A stretch of 5,922 bases of DNA from Rickettsia typhi. Lineage in GTDB: Bacteria > Pseudomonadota > Alphaproteobacteria > Rickettsiales > UBA1997. Below, piece after piece: positions 1 to 5,922 of the stretch. Positions within the stretch are counted from its first letter, which is position 1; each line of letters starts with the position of its first letter. The DNA lies in contig CAMDOL010000086.1 of NCBI GenBank assembly GCA_945903615.1, forward strand, positions 1 through 5,922. The letters run 5' to 3'. The translations under genes and the position numbers were made by a program. Below the pieces are notes generated by a model. The model made no database searches. It had not been told where the DNA came from and saw only the letters and a program-made list of their open reading frames with translations.

Positions 1-631
1 TGCCTAGTGATCCCAAAATATCCATACCTTGAGTTCCGACCATCCAAGAAATAAAGCCAAAAACACCAATTGGAGCTAGAAGAACAATTAGTTCAATCAT
101 TTTAAACATTATCAAATTAACACTGTGGATAATTTCTTTAACGGGCTTAGCTTTATTGCCCATCATATTGATAACAACGCCAGTAAAAATTGAAAATACA
201 ATGATCTGTAAAAAATTATCATTAGTAAATGCTCTAAAAATATTGGTTGGTATTAAACCCATCAAAAATTCTTGGACTGTTGGTGCGTTTTTGTGTTCAA
301 CCGCAACTTTAGCAATGCTGCTCAAATCAACTCCAACTCCAGGTTCAAAAATTGTGCTAACAGTTAAGCCAATTGCAACTGCAAAAGTGGCGGTGGCAAT
401 ATAGATTAAAAAGCCTTTAATACCAACTCGTGTGGCTGAATGGCCAGAATCCATTGATGTTATACCGGCAAGAAGTGCAAAAAATATCAAAGGCACAATC
501 ACCATTTTGATTAGATCGATAAAAATAGTGCCAAGAATCTTGAAAGACTCTGCTTGATTTGGAAAAAGAAAGCCGGCTATAACGCCCAAGATTAAGCCAA
601 TAATAACTTGTTGCCATAGTTTTAACTTCAT
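1..631 (-). CDS. Dicarboxylate/amino acid:cation symporter (DAACS/SDF family), N-terminal part, cut by window edge
   Basis: Inner-membrane secondary transporter of the GltP/DctA type, which couples uptake of glutamate, aspartate or C4-dicarboxylates to Na+ or H+. Seen: reading from the ATG at 629-631 gives 210 uninterrupted codons to the edge. The protein begins MKLKLWQQVIIGLILGVIAG and has hydrophobic segments at about residues 8-24, 31-58, 68-95, 139-156 and 171-198. Family hallmarks are visible: the IDLIKMVIVPLIF stretch (38-50), the IPTNIF motif (127-132), and LLAPIGVFGF (184-193). Full members have about 400-450 residues, so roughly half is present, and the substrate-binding hairpins and the NMDGT-type motif lie outside. 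The start is supported by an AAGGA ribosome-binding site 5 bases upstream. It lies downstream of relA on the same strand but 341 bases away, so it probably has its own promoter. Family assignment is firm; the substrate is not determined. Confidence 0.93.
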   Translation of the reverse strand, partial: MKLKLWQQVIIGLILGVIAGFLFPNQAESFKILGTIFIDLIKMVIVPLIFFALLAGITSMDSGHSATRVGIKGFLIYIATATFAVAIGLTVSTIFEPGVGVDLSSIAKVAVEHKNAPTVQEFLMGLIPTNIFRAFTNDNFLQIIVFSIFTGVVINMMGNKAKPVKEIIHSVNLIMFKMIELIVLLAPIGVFGFISWMVGTQGMDILGSLG

Positions 632-636
632 TTGAA

Positions 637-641
637 TCCTT
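637..641 (-). promoter_or_regulatory. Ribosome-binding site of the symporter gene
   Basis: On the minus strand AAGGA stands 5 bases before the ATG at 629-631. It is the only clear Shine-Dalgarno sequence in the window; rpoZ, relA, map, hsdM and the last gene lack one. It fixes the symporter start. Confidence 0.8.
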
Positions 642-748
642 ATAATTTGTTTGATGCTTAAGATTTAAGCTGGGCAGTAAATTGTTTTCTTTAAAAGCTT
701 AATTGGGCTTTTGAATTAAAATTAACTCTAATAGGACTTAAAATACAA

Positions 749-904
749 ATTTGCTTTTATAAACAAATTTATTGTTATTGATTTTTTTTTGACGAGGGGT
801 TTTATCAAAGAAATACATAGACCGAGCCAAAAAAAATCAATAACAATAAATTTGGCAGCAAAAAGTAGGATTTGAGCAGGCTCTATCTAAAATAAAAAGC
901 AAAT
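749..904. repeat. Outer imperfect inverted-repeat arms enclosing the 26-bp hairpin
   Basis: ATTTGCTTTTAT at 749-760 matches the reverse complement of ATAAAAAGCAAAT at 892-904 except for one extra A, giving 12 pairs with a one-base bulge. The left outer arm sits 3 bases from the inner hairpin, while the right one is 37 bases away (855-891), so in a minus-strand RNA the two helices would be nearly stacked on one side with a single-stranded bulge on the other. Arms this AT-rich can arise by chance, so this pairing is less secure than the inner one. Confidence 0.45.
764..854. repeat. Perfect 26-bp inverted repeat with 39-base loop
   Basis: Bases 764-789 are the exact reverse complement of 829-854. 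The outer end of each arm is CAAATTT/AAATTTG, and the inner end is a run of eight T (782-789) or eight A (829-836). The 39-base loop (790-828) is richer in G and C than the arms. Pairing stops at both ends (790 T against 828 C; 763 A against 855 G). As RNA it would form one long, mostly A-U hairpin. The U run lies inside the stem on the 5' side of the minus-strand RNA rather than after it, so it is not a textbook intrinsic terminator. It could be a terminator-like hairpin, a short palindromic mobile element (MITE- or RPE-like; no target duplication is visible at the flanks), or part of a small RNA. The repeat is certain; its role is not known. Confidence 0.9.
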
Positions 905-919
905 CAAAAGAAAGAAGGC

Positions 920-948
920 ATCCTATAAATCGAAAATCCAAATGTCAA
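920..948 (-). promoter_or_regulatory. Candidate sigma70-type promoter reading toward the hairpin element and symporter
   Basis: On the minus strand a perfect -35 box TTGACA (plus-strand 943-948) is followed after exactly 17 bases by TAGGAT (920-925), a four-of-six match to TATAAT. The start of transcription would fall near 912-914, about 10 bases before the outer arm at 904. The transcript would carry both inverted repeats and then, if not terminated, the symporter gene with a leader of about 280 bases. It begins 24 bases after the relA stop codon, where an independent promoter would be expected. Prediction only. Confidence 0.5.
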
Positions 949-972
949 ATATAAGTTCTTTGGGGTCTGTTA

Positions 973-3123
973 TTAGCCATCAAATCTATTGACCTCAACA
1001 ATTTTTTTTGACATTCGAAGGATTGACATTATTTCTTCCAAATGCTCCGTATTCTTGACTCCCATATCGATTACCACTTCAAAAAAATCGCTGGAGCGAT
1101 TATTAATTTTGATATTGTTGATATTGATTTTTTTGCGAGCAATGATACTGCTCACATCAGCCAAACTTCCTGAAGTATTGTGCATTACGACCATAATTCT
1201 GCTTTGATATAACTCGCCATCGTCATTAATTTTCCAACAAACATCGAGCAATCTTTGCGGATTTAGTGCGATGGCTTTTAAATTGTGACAAGTACGATTG
1301 TGAATGGTAACCCCAGTTCCGGTGTTAATCACGCCAGCGATATCATCACCAGGAATTGGGTGGCAGCAGCCGGCAAAATGCATTGCCATTCCCAAAATCA
1401 AACCTTCAATGGGTAATGAATGTTTGTTGGGGGATTTTTTAAACCATTCATCTTTGCTCACCTTTTCTTTTTTTGTTTTTTTCTGATTATCGTCTTGATA
1501 TTCTGGATACACCGCTTTTAGCACTTCATTTCTAGCTACCAAACCCTCGGCGACAAAAACATAAAGATCATTCAAAGTTTTTTTGTTAAAGTTTTTTAAA
1601 ACTCCTTCGAGTAATTTGTCATTAATTTCCAAATTACGCGCTGCAAAAAATTTATGCAAAATTGCTCTGCCCAAAATTATATATTCAGCTGACTTTGCGT
1701 TTCTGATAAAATGTTTAATCGCTACTTTTGCTTTAGAGGTAATTACAAATTGTAACCAGCTTGATAAAGGTTTGCTATTTTTATTGGTAATAATTTCAAC
1801 TTGATCACCGTTGTCGAGTTTTTGTCTTAAAGGTGCAATCACGCCATTAATTTTTGCGCTTACACATTTATTGCCAACTTCGGAGTGTACCGCATAAGCA
1901 AAATCAATTATTGTTGCTCCAAATGGCAAATTAAAAATATCACCTCCTGGTGTGAAGCAAAAAACCTGATCTTTATGAATTTGAATTTTATGATCACGCA
2001 AAACCTCAGAAGCATCATCCATCTGTTCAAACAAGCTAATTAATTCACGGATCCATTTATATTGCTCATTTTCATTTCCAACTTTAACTTTTTCTTTATA
2101 ACTCCAATGCACTGCCACACCCATCTCGGCGACCTGATGCATTTCTTTGGTTCGAATTTGAATTTCAATTTTTTTATTTTGAGGACCTAAGACCGAAAGG
2201 TGAATTGAGCGATAACCATTTTCTTTGGGAGTGCTGATGTAATCTTTAAAACTACCGGGAATCATATTGTAGTTGGAATTAATCACGCCTAAAACTGCAT
2301 AGCAATCACCAATATTTTCTACCACAATACGAAACGCCATAATGTCGTGCAAATGACTGAAGCCAACATTCTGGCTTTTCATCTTATTCCAAATTGAATA
2401 AGGTTTTTTTTCACGACCGGAAATTTCAAAATTTATTTTGCTGGCTGCGAGTTTTTCTTTTAAGTCAAAAATAATTTTTTCGATAACATCTTTTTTTGAT
2501 TCTTTTAGCTCAACAAGTTTAGTAATTATATAATCCCGTGCTTCCGGATTTACTTGTGCAAAAGAAAGTTCTTGCAGCTCATCACGAATTTTATACATTC
2601 CAATTCGCGCGGCTAGTGGCGCATAAATTGTCAAACTTTCACTAGAAATACGCACGCGGCGCTCCTCCGATTTTATAAAATCAATAGTTTGCATATTATG
2701 CAGGCGATCAGCGAGTTTTACCAATAAAACTCGAATGTCTTGTGACATAGCCATTAACAATTTGCGGAAATTTTCGGCAGCTTTTTGATTGGAAGATAAG
2801 GATTCAATTTTACTTAATTTGGTCACGCCATCAACTAAGTTGGCGATATCTTCACCAAATTTTTTTTCAATAAATTCCAAAGTAACGCCTGTATCTTCAA
2901 CTACATCATGCAAAAGCGCAGTTATAATTGAGGTAGCATCAAGGTGGTAGTCAACGAGAATTTCAGTGACGGCTAACGGATGAGAAAAATAAGGTTCGCC
3001 CGAGGAGCGAGTTTGGGATTGGTGAGCCTCAGAGGAGAGATTGTAAGCGTCTAAAACCAGCTGTTCATCAAAATTGGTATAATATTTTTTAATTTTTTCT
3101 ACCAATTCATGACCAGTGATCAT
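973..3123 (-). CDS. rsh: Bifunctional (p)ppGpp synthetase/hydrolase (RelA/SpoT, long Rsh)
   Basis: Cytoplasmic enzyme that makes the alarmone (p)ppGpp from ATP and GTP/GDP and also hydrolyses it, setting the stringent response. The 716-residue length is typical of a long Rsh. Seen, in order: an HD hydrolase domain (about 20-190) with R39, H48, H72-D73, E76-D77, D139 and N143, each matching the known catalytic or metal residues of the streptococcal Rel enzyme with a constant shift of five; a synthetase domain (about 230-345) with R237, D260, Y304 and the conserved IEIQIRTKEMH stretch; a TGS domain (about 385-445); a cysteine-containing zinc-finger region (C586, C587, H588, C612); and a C-terminal ACT domain (about 640-713). 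Both activities therefore look intact. The start lies 6 bases after the rpoZ stop with no clear Shine-Dalgarno, so translation may be coupled to rpoZ. An enzyme with both halves intact is notable if the host is a reduced-genome species, since many of those have broken copies. Confidence 0.97.
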   Translation of the reverse strand: MITGHELVEKIKKYYTNFDEQLVLDAYNLSSEAHQSQTRSSGEPYFSHPLAVTEILVDYHLDATSIITALLHDVVEDTGVTLEFIEKKFGEDIANLVDGVTKLSKIESLSSNQKAAENFRKLLMAMSQDIRVLLVKLADRLHNMQTIDFIKSEERRVRISSESLTIYAPLAARIGMYKIRDELQELSFAQVNPEARDYIITKLVELKESKKDVIEKIIFDLKEKLAASKINFEISGREKKPYSIWNKMKSQNVGFSHLHDIMAFRIVVENIGDCYAVLGVINSNYNMIPGSFKDYISTPKENGYRSIHLSVLGPQNKKIEIQIRTKEMHQVAEMGVAVHWSYKEKVKVGNENEQYKWIRELISLFEQMDDASEVLRDHKIQIHKDQVFCFTPGGDIFNLPFGATIIDFAYAVHSEVGNKCVSAKINGVIAPLRQKLDNGDQVEIITNKNSKPLSSWLQFVITSKAKVAIKHFIRNAKSAEYIILGRAILHKFFAARNLEINDKLLEGVLKNFNKKTLNDLYVFVAEGLVARNEVLKAVYPEYQDDNQKKTKKEKVSKDEWFKKSPNKHSLPIEGLILGMAMHFAGCCHPIPGDDIAGVINTGTGVTIHNRTCHNLKAIALNPQRLLDVCWKINDDGELYQSRIMVVMHNTSGSLADVSSIIARKKININNIKINNRSSDFFEVVIDMGVKNTEHLEEIMSILRMSKKIVEVNRFDG

Positions 3124-3129
3124 AATTTT

Positions 3130-3480
3130 TTAATCATCAACTTCAATATTATCGTCAACAAAAGTGTTATCTTTTAGAACCATATTTTGGCTTTCAATTT
3201 CTTCAATAATGATCTCTTCAGAGCCAGAGCTGGCAAGCAATTCACCATAATTAACGATGCCGCGGTTTTTGATATTGCGAACAATATTTTTACGAATGTT
3301 ATCAACATCAACAATTTTATCGCCAATCTCCCGCAGAGAAATGACTGCTGGTTTTTCTTTGCGATCTAAGCTGGTTGCTGCTCCAGATAAAATGCTTTTG
3401 GCGCGGTTGCTAGCAACCAAACAAAGCTCAAAACGATTAGGAACAACAACAACGCAATCTTCAACTGTGACTCTAGCCAT
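3130..3480 (-). CDS. rpoZ: DNA-directed RNA polymerase subunit omega
   Basis: Small subunit of RNA polymerase that binds the C-terminal part of beta-prime, helps assembly and, in proteobacteria, contributes to a ppGpp-binding site. Seen: a 116-residue protein beginning MARVTVEDCV, then the family core PNRFELCLVASNRAKSI (15-31) and the VISLREI segment (46-52), all matching alphaproteobacterial omega. The C-terminal 35 residues or so are acidic and low-complexity (EEIIIEEIE, DDNIEVDD), as is common in this family and unlikely to be structured. It is followed 6 bases later by the alarmone gene, the usual rpoZ-relA/spoT pairing, linking ppGpp production with one of its targets. It is divergent from map. 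No strong Shine-Dalgarno precedes the ATG; the start is chosen because the conserved family N terminus begins there. Confidence 0.96.
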   Translation of the reverse strand: MARVTVEDCVVVVPNRFELCLVASNRAKSILSGAATSLDRKEKPAVISLREIGDKIVDVDNIRKNIVRNIKNRGIVNYGELLASSGSEEIIIEEIESQNMVLKDNTFVDDNIEVDD

Positions 3481-3528
3481 AAAACGTCTGAAAAAATTAT
3501 GAAAAATTATTAATGGATTTTGAAAGGA

Positions 3529-3566
3529 AAGGCGGTTAAGTTAAACCACCTTCGCCCCAAAATCAA
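3529..3566 (-). promoter_or_regulatory. Candidate rpoZ-relA promoter with overlapping imperfect palindrome
   Basis: On the minus strand TTGATT (plus-strand 3561-3566) is followed after 17 bases by TAACTT (3538-3543), a fair -35 and a weak -10. The -10 is exactly the loop of an imperfect palindrome: AAGGCGGTT (3529-3537) and AACCACCTT (3544-3552), eight of nine positions complementary. In minus-strand RNA the odd position becomes a U-G pair. Such an arrangement could be an operator or a leader hairpin shared by the divergent rpoZ and map starts. The box match is modest, so this is a guess from sequence. Confidence 0.3.
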
Positions 3567-3586
3567 GTTTTTTATTCTTTTTCTCA

Positions 3587-4375
3587 ATGTCAATTACCAT
3601 TCATTCATCCGCCGATTTTATCAAAATGCGTCTTGCTGGCTCTCTTGCTGCGCAGATTTTGGATTATATAACCGACTTTGTGGAAGTTGGCATTACAACT
3701 GACGAGCTCAATACTTTGTGTCACAATAAAATTGTTGAAGCTGGTGCAATTGCCGCTCCGCTGAATTATAAAGGCTTTCCCAAATCAATCTGCACCTCCG
3801 TTAATCATGTGGTTTGTCATGGCATTCCATCAGATAAAAAATTAAAAGACGGTGATATTGTTAATATTGATGTGACGGTAATTCTGGACGGTTGGTATGG
3901 CGATACGAGTCGTATGTATTATGCGGGCAAGCCTTCAATCAAAGCCAAAAGGCTTTGTGATGCAACTTATGAGGCGATGATGATTGGAATTGAACAGGTG
4001 AAGCCGGGCAATAAATTGGGTGACATTGGTTTTGCCATTCAAAATTATGCTGAAAATCAGGGGTTTTCTGTGGTTAGAGATTATTGCGGGCACGGCATTG
4101 GCAGGGTTTTTCACACCGAGCCTAATGTTTTGCATTATGGAAAAAAAGATACCGGTCTAGTTTTGCAAGAAGGAATGTTTTTTACCATCGAGCCTATGAT
4201 TAACGCTGGAAGCTGGGAAACAATTTTGAACAAACACGACGATTGGACGGTCACAACCAGAGATAAATCTTTATCAGCGCAGTTTGAGCACACCATTGGC
4301 GTAACCAAAAACGGTTATGAAATTTTTACTAGCTCACCAAAAAACCTAAATTTCCCGCCTTATAAAACATTATAA
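3587..4375 (+). CDS. map: Type I methionine aminopeptidase
   Basis: Cytosolic metalloprotease that removes the initiator methionine from new proteins whose second residue is small; essential in most bacteria. Seen: 262 residues, almost the same length as the E. coli enzyme (264). All five metal ligands are present: D95 (VNIDVTV), D106 (GDTSRM), H169 (CGHGIG), E202 (TIEPM) and E234 (QFEH). The substrate-contacting H78 (VCHGIP) and H176 are kept too. The TTRDKSLSAQFEHTIGVT stretch near the end resembles alphaproteobacterial members. The start at 3587 gives the expected N terminus (SADFIKMRLAGSLAA); the next in-frame ATG at 3626 would cut into the conserved first helix. The bases before the start are a pyrimidine tract with no Shine-Dalgarno. 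It is divergent from rpoZ, and hsdM starts 8 bases after its stop. Confidence 0.97.
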   Translation: MSITIHSSADFIKMRLAGSLAAQILDYITDFVEVGITTDELNTLCHNKIVEAGAIAAPLNYKGFPKSICTSVNHVVCHGIPSDKKLKDGDIVNIDVTVILDGWYGDTSRMYYAGKPSIKAKRLCDATYEAMMIGIEQVKPGNKLGDIGFAIQNYAENQGFSVVRDYCGHGIGRVFHTEPNVLHYGKKDTGLVLQEGMFFTIEPMINAGSWETILNKHDDWTVTTRDKSLSAQFEHTIGVTKNGYEIFTSSPKNLNFPPYKTL

Positions 4376-4383
4376 ATCAGAAT

Positions 4384-5838
4384 ATGTTTGAGCAAACCTT
4401 TAAAAATATTGACGACATATTGCATAAGGATGCGGGTTGTGGCAGTGAACTGGATTATGTAGAACAGACTTCTTGGATTTTGTTTCTCAAATATTTGGAC
4501 GATTTAGAGAAGGACAAAGCCACAGCAGCCGAACTTTCAGACAAGACTTACACCAACATTATTAGTTCAGAATTTCAATGGAGTAAATGGGCGGCACCCA
4601 AAGACAAAGACGGCAAACTCGACCACCACAAAGCCTTAACAGGCGATGACCTAAAAGATTTTGTGGACCTCAAACTTTTCCCTTATCTCAAAAAATTCAA
4701 AGCCGATGCGACAAGTGCTGACACTATTGAATATAAAATAGGCGAAATATTTTCTGAACTAAAAAACAGAATTCAAAGCGGCTACAATTTGCGTGAGGTT
4801 ATCAACCGCATTGACGAACTGCGGTTTAGAACCCACGCCCAGAAGCACGAAATGAGCCATTTATATGAGTCCAAAATACAAAATATGGGCAATGCTGGTC
4901 GTAATGGTGGAGAATATTACACGCCGCGACCTTTGATAAAAACCATTGTAAAAGTTGTAGCCCCCGAAATAGGACAAAAAATTTATGACGGCGCAGTAGG
5001 ATCGGCGGGCTTTTTGGTGGAAGCCTTTGAATATTTGAAGCACAGTAAAAAACTAACGACCACTGATGTCGCCACTTTACAGAAAAACACCTTTTACGGC
5101 AAAGAAAAAAAATCATTGGCTTATATTATAGGCACAATGAATCTGATTTTGCACGGTGTGGAAGCCCCAAATATTATTCATACCAACACCCTTGCTGAAA
5201 ACCTTGCCGATATACAGGAGAAAGACCGCTATGATATTGTGCTTGCCAACCCTCCATTTGGAGGAAAAGAAAGAGCCGAAGTGCAACAAAACTTCCCCAT
5301 AAAAACTGGTGAAACCGCCTCTTTGTTTTTGCAACATTTTATTAAGATTATGAAAGCCGGTGGCAAAGCTGGCGTGGTTATCAAAAATACTTTTTTAAGC
5401 AATACTGATAATGCCTCTGTGGCATTGCGTAAACATTTGTTGGAAAGTTGTAATCTCCACACCGTTTTAGATTTGCCAAGCGGAACCTTTACTGGCGCGG
5501 GTGTAAAAACCGTTGTGTTATTTTTTGAAAAAGGATCTTCAACAAAAAAAGTTTGGTTTTACCAATTAAATTTAGATCGAAATTTAGGCAAGACCAATGC
5601 TTTAAGCGAAAAAGATTTAGCCGATTTTGTGGAATTACAAAAAACAAAAGGCGAAAGTGAAAACTCGTGGAATATTGATATAAAAAACATTGACCAAAGC
5701 ACATTTGATCTAAGTGCCAAAAACCCAAATAAGAAAGAAGCCGCCGCTTTGCGCCAACCGCAAGAAATTTTAGAAGAAATGAAAGCATTGGACCTTGAGA
5801 GTGCGGAGATTTTAGAAAAAATTAAAATATTATTTTAA
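4384..5838 (+). CDS. hsdM: Type I restriction-modification system, DNA methyltransferase subunit
   Basis: HsdM transfers a methyl group from S-adenosylmethionine to the N6 of adenine. With the specificity subunit HsdS it forms the modification enzyme, and with HsdR the restriction complex. Seen: 484 residues, near the normal length. An HsdM N-terminal helical domain (about 1-150) opens FEQTFKNIDDILHKDAGCG. The methyltransferase core follows, with a GEYYTPRPL segment (176-184), SAM-binding motif I as DGAVGSAGFL (202-211) and catalytic motif IV as NPPF (289-292). A charged C-terminal helix (about 456-483) is of the kind that contacts HsdS. Motif I departs from the common DPACGTGGFL form: G replaces P at 203 and V replaces C at 205. 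That may be a subfamily trait rather than damage, since motif IV is intact. No HsdS or HsdR is in the window. Its start lies 8 bases after map with no Shine-Dalgarno. Confidence 0.95.
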   Translation: MFEQTFKNIDDILHKDAGCGSELDYVEQTSWILFLKYLDDLEKDKATAAELSDKTYTNIISSEFQWSKWAAPKDKDGKLDHHKALTGDDLKDFVDLKLFPYLKKFKADATSADTIEYKIGEIFSELKNRIQSGYNLREVINRIDELRFRTHAQKHEMSHLYESKIQNMGNAGRNGGEYYTPRPLIKTIVKVVAPEIGQKIYDGAVGSAGFLVEAFEYLKHSKKLTTTDVATLQKNTFYGKEKKSLAYIIGTMNLILHGVEAPNIIHTNTLAENLADIQEKDRYDIVLANPPFGGKERAEVQQNFPIKTGETASLFLQHFIKIMKAGGKAGVVIKNTFLSNTDNASVALRKHLLESCNLHTVLDLPSGTFTGAGVKTVVLFFEKGSSTKKVWFYQLNLDRNLGKTNALSEKDLADFVELQKTKGESENSWNIDIKNIDQSTFDLSAKNPNKKEAAALRQPQEILEEMKALDLESAEILEKIKILF

Positions 5839-5840
5839 AA

Positions 5841-5922
5841 ATGAAAAATAATATTTTAGAAATTGCAAAACCCACTCAAGATCAATCACGATTTATTGCT
5901 TTTTTTGATGAATGTGGCGATC
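5841..5922 (+). CDS. N terminus of a probable DUF3800 family protein, cut by window edge
   Basis: An ATG 2 bases after the hsdM stop opens a frame of 27 codons that continues off the edge. The visible protein begins MKNNILEIAKPTQDQ and continues into RFIAFFDECGD. A beta-strand of hydrophobic residues followed by D-E-(S/C)-G-D close to the N terminus is the usual opening of DUF3800 proteins (typically YIDESGD), a family of unproven function with an acidic, RNase H-like-looking motif, often found near restriction-modification and other defence genes. The tight spacing implies one transcript with hsdM. No Shine-Dalgarno is seen, so translation may be coupled. The call rests on one short motif, so another family is possible; HsdS seems unlikely because this motif is not seen at HsdS N termini. 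Confidence 0.6.
   Translation, partial: MKNNILEIAKPTQDQSRFIAFFDECGD

Larger units (their letters stand above)
632..972. other. 341-base intergenic region between relA and the symporter gene
   Basis: No convincing protein-coding frame is seen on either strand. What it holds: a perfect 26-bp inverted repeat (764-789 with 829-854), an outer imperfect pair of arms (749-760 with 892-904), a minus-strand promoter-like pair (920-948), a small palindrome GCTTAA-GAT-TTAAGC (656-670), and the symporter ribosome-binding site (637-641). No classical hairpin-plus-U-tract terminator is seen directly after the relA stop; the large inverted repeat is the only strong secondary structure that could end the rpoZ-relA transcript. 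Confidence 0.75.

Noticed and set aside
156..404. Open frame of 82 codons on the plus strand
   Set aside because: It lies antisense within the symporter coding region, whose protein shows clear family motifs.
417..617. Minus-strand frame of 66 codons
   Set aside because: It is a shifted-frame shadow on the same strand as the symporter N terminus, and its translation resembles no transporter or other family.
656..670. Small palindrome GCTTAA-GAT-TTAAGC upstream of the symporter
   Set aside because: Only six pairs with a three-base centre in an AT-rich leader; too weak to call an operator, noted only in the intergenic entry.
632..972. CRISPR array, tRNA or attachment site in the intergenic region
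   Set aside because: No regularly spaced direct repeats, no cloverleaf and no integrase or tRNA gene is visible; the repeats present are inverted.
3257..3502. Plus-strand frame of 81 codons opposite rpoZ
   Set aside because: Antisense shadow of the well-conserved omega subunit, with no recognisable motif of its own.
4361..4376. TATAAA boxes just before hsdM as a promoter
   Set aside because: No -35 box stands at an acceptable distance, and TATAAA is frequent by chance in DNA this AT-rich.
4826..5788. Several minus-strand frames of 60-99 codons opposite hsdM
   Set aside because: Antisense shadows; their translations are rich in Phe, Leu and Ser without family motifs, while the plus-strand HsdM is convincing throughout.

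Overview
The window looks like an AT-rich alphaproteobacterial chromosome. Three things point there: an rpoZ-relA/spoT gene pair in that order, an omega subunit opening MARVTVEDCV, and a type I methionine aminopeptidase carrying the alphaproteobacterial-style SLSAQFEH segment. The low GC and weak Shine-Dalgarno sequences would suit a reduced-genome or host-associated lineage (Rickettsiales- or Holosporales-like), but the genus cannot be named from the sequence alone.

The left half reads on the minus strand. From right to left it holds rpoZ (3130-3480), then 6 bases away a full-length bifunctional (p)ppGpp synthetase/hydrolase gene (973-3123), a 341-base intergenic stretch, and the N-terminal 210 codons of a dicarboxylate/amino-acid:cation symporter that runs off the left edge (1-631). 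The intergenic stretch is not empty. It contains a perfect 26-bp inverted repeat with a 39-base loop (764-854), a second, imperfect pair of arms outside it (749-760 and 892-904), and a good sigma70-like promoter (920-948) pointing into the structure and on to the symporter.

The right half reads on the plus strand. It holds map (3587-4375), 8 bases later hsdM, the methyltransferase subunit of a type I restriction-modification system (4384-5838), and 2 bases later the first 27 codons of a gene that looks like a DUF3800 protein (5841 to the edge). No hsdS or hsdR lies in the window; if the system is complete, they are beyond the right edge. The 106-base gap between the divergent rpoZ and map starts carries an imperfect palindrome over a possible minus-strand promoter.

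Two themes meet here. One is a core stringent-response and transcription block (omega plus the alarmone enzyme) beside the essential protein-maturation gene map. The other is an accessory defence block (hsdM plus a DUF3800-like gene) that starts directly after map with almost no spacing. The items most worth a second look are the structured, promoter-preceded element upstream of the symporter and the start of the defence cluster.
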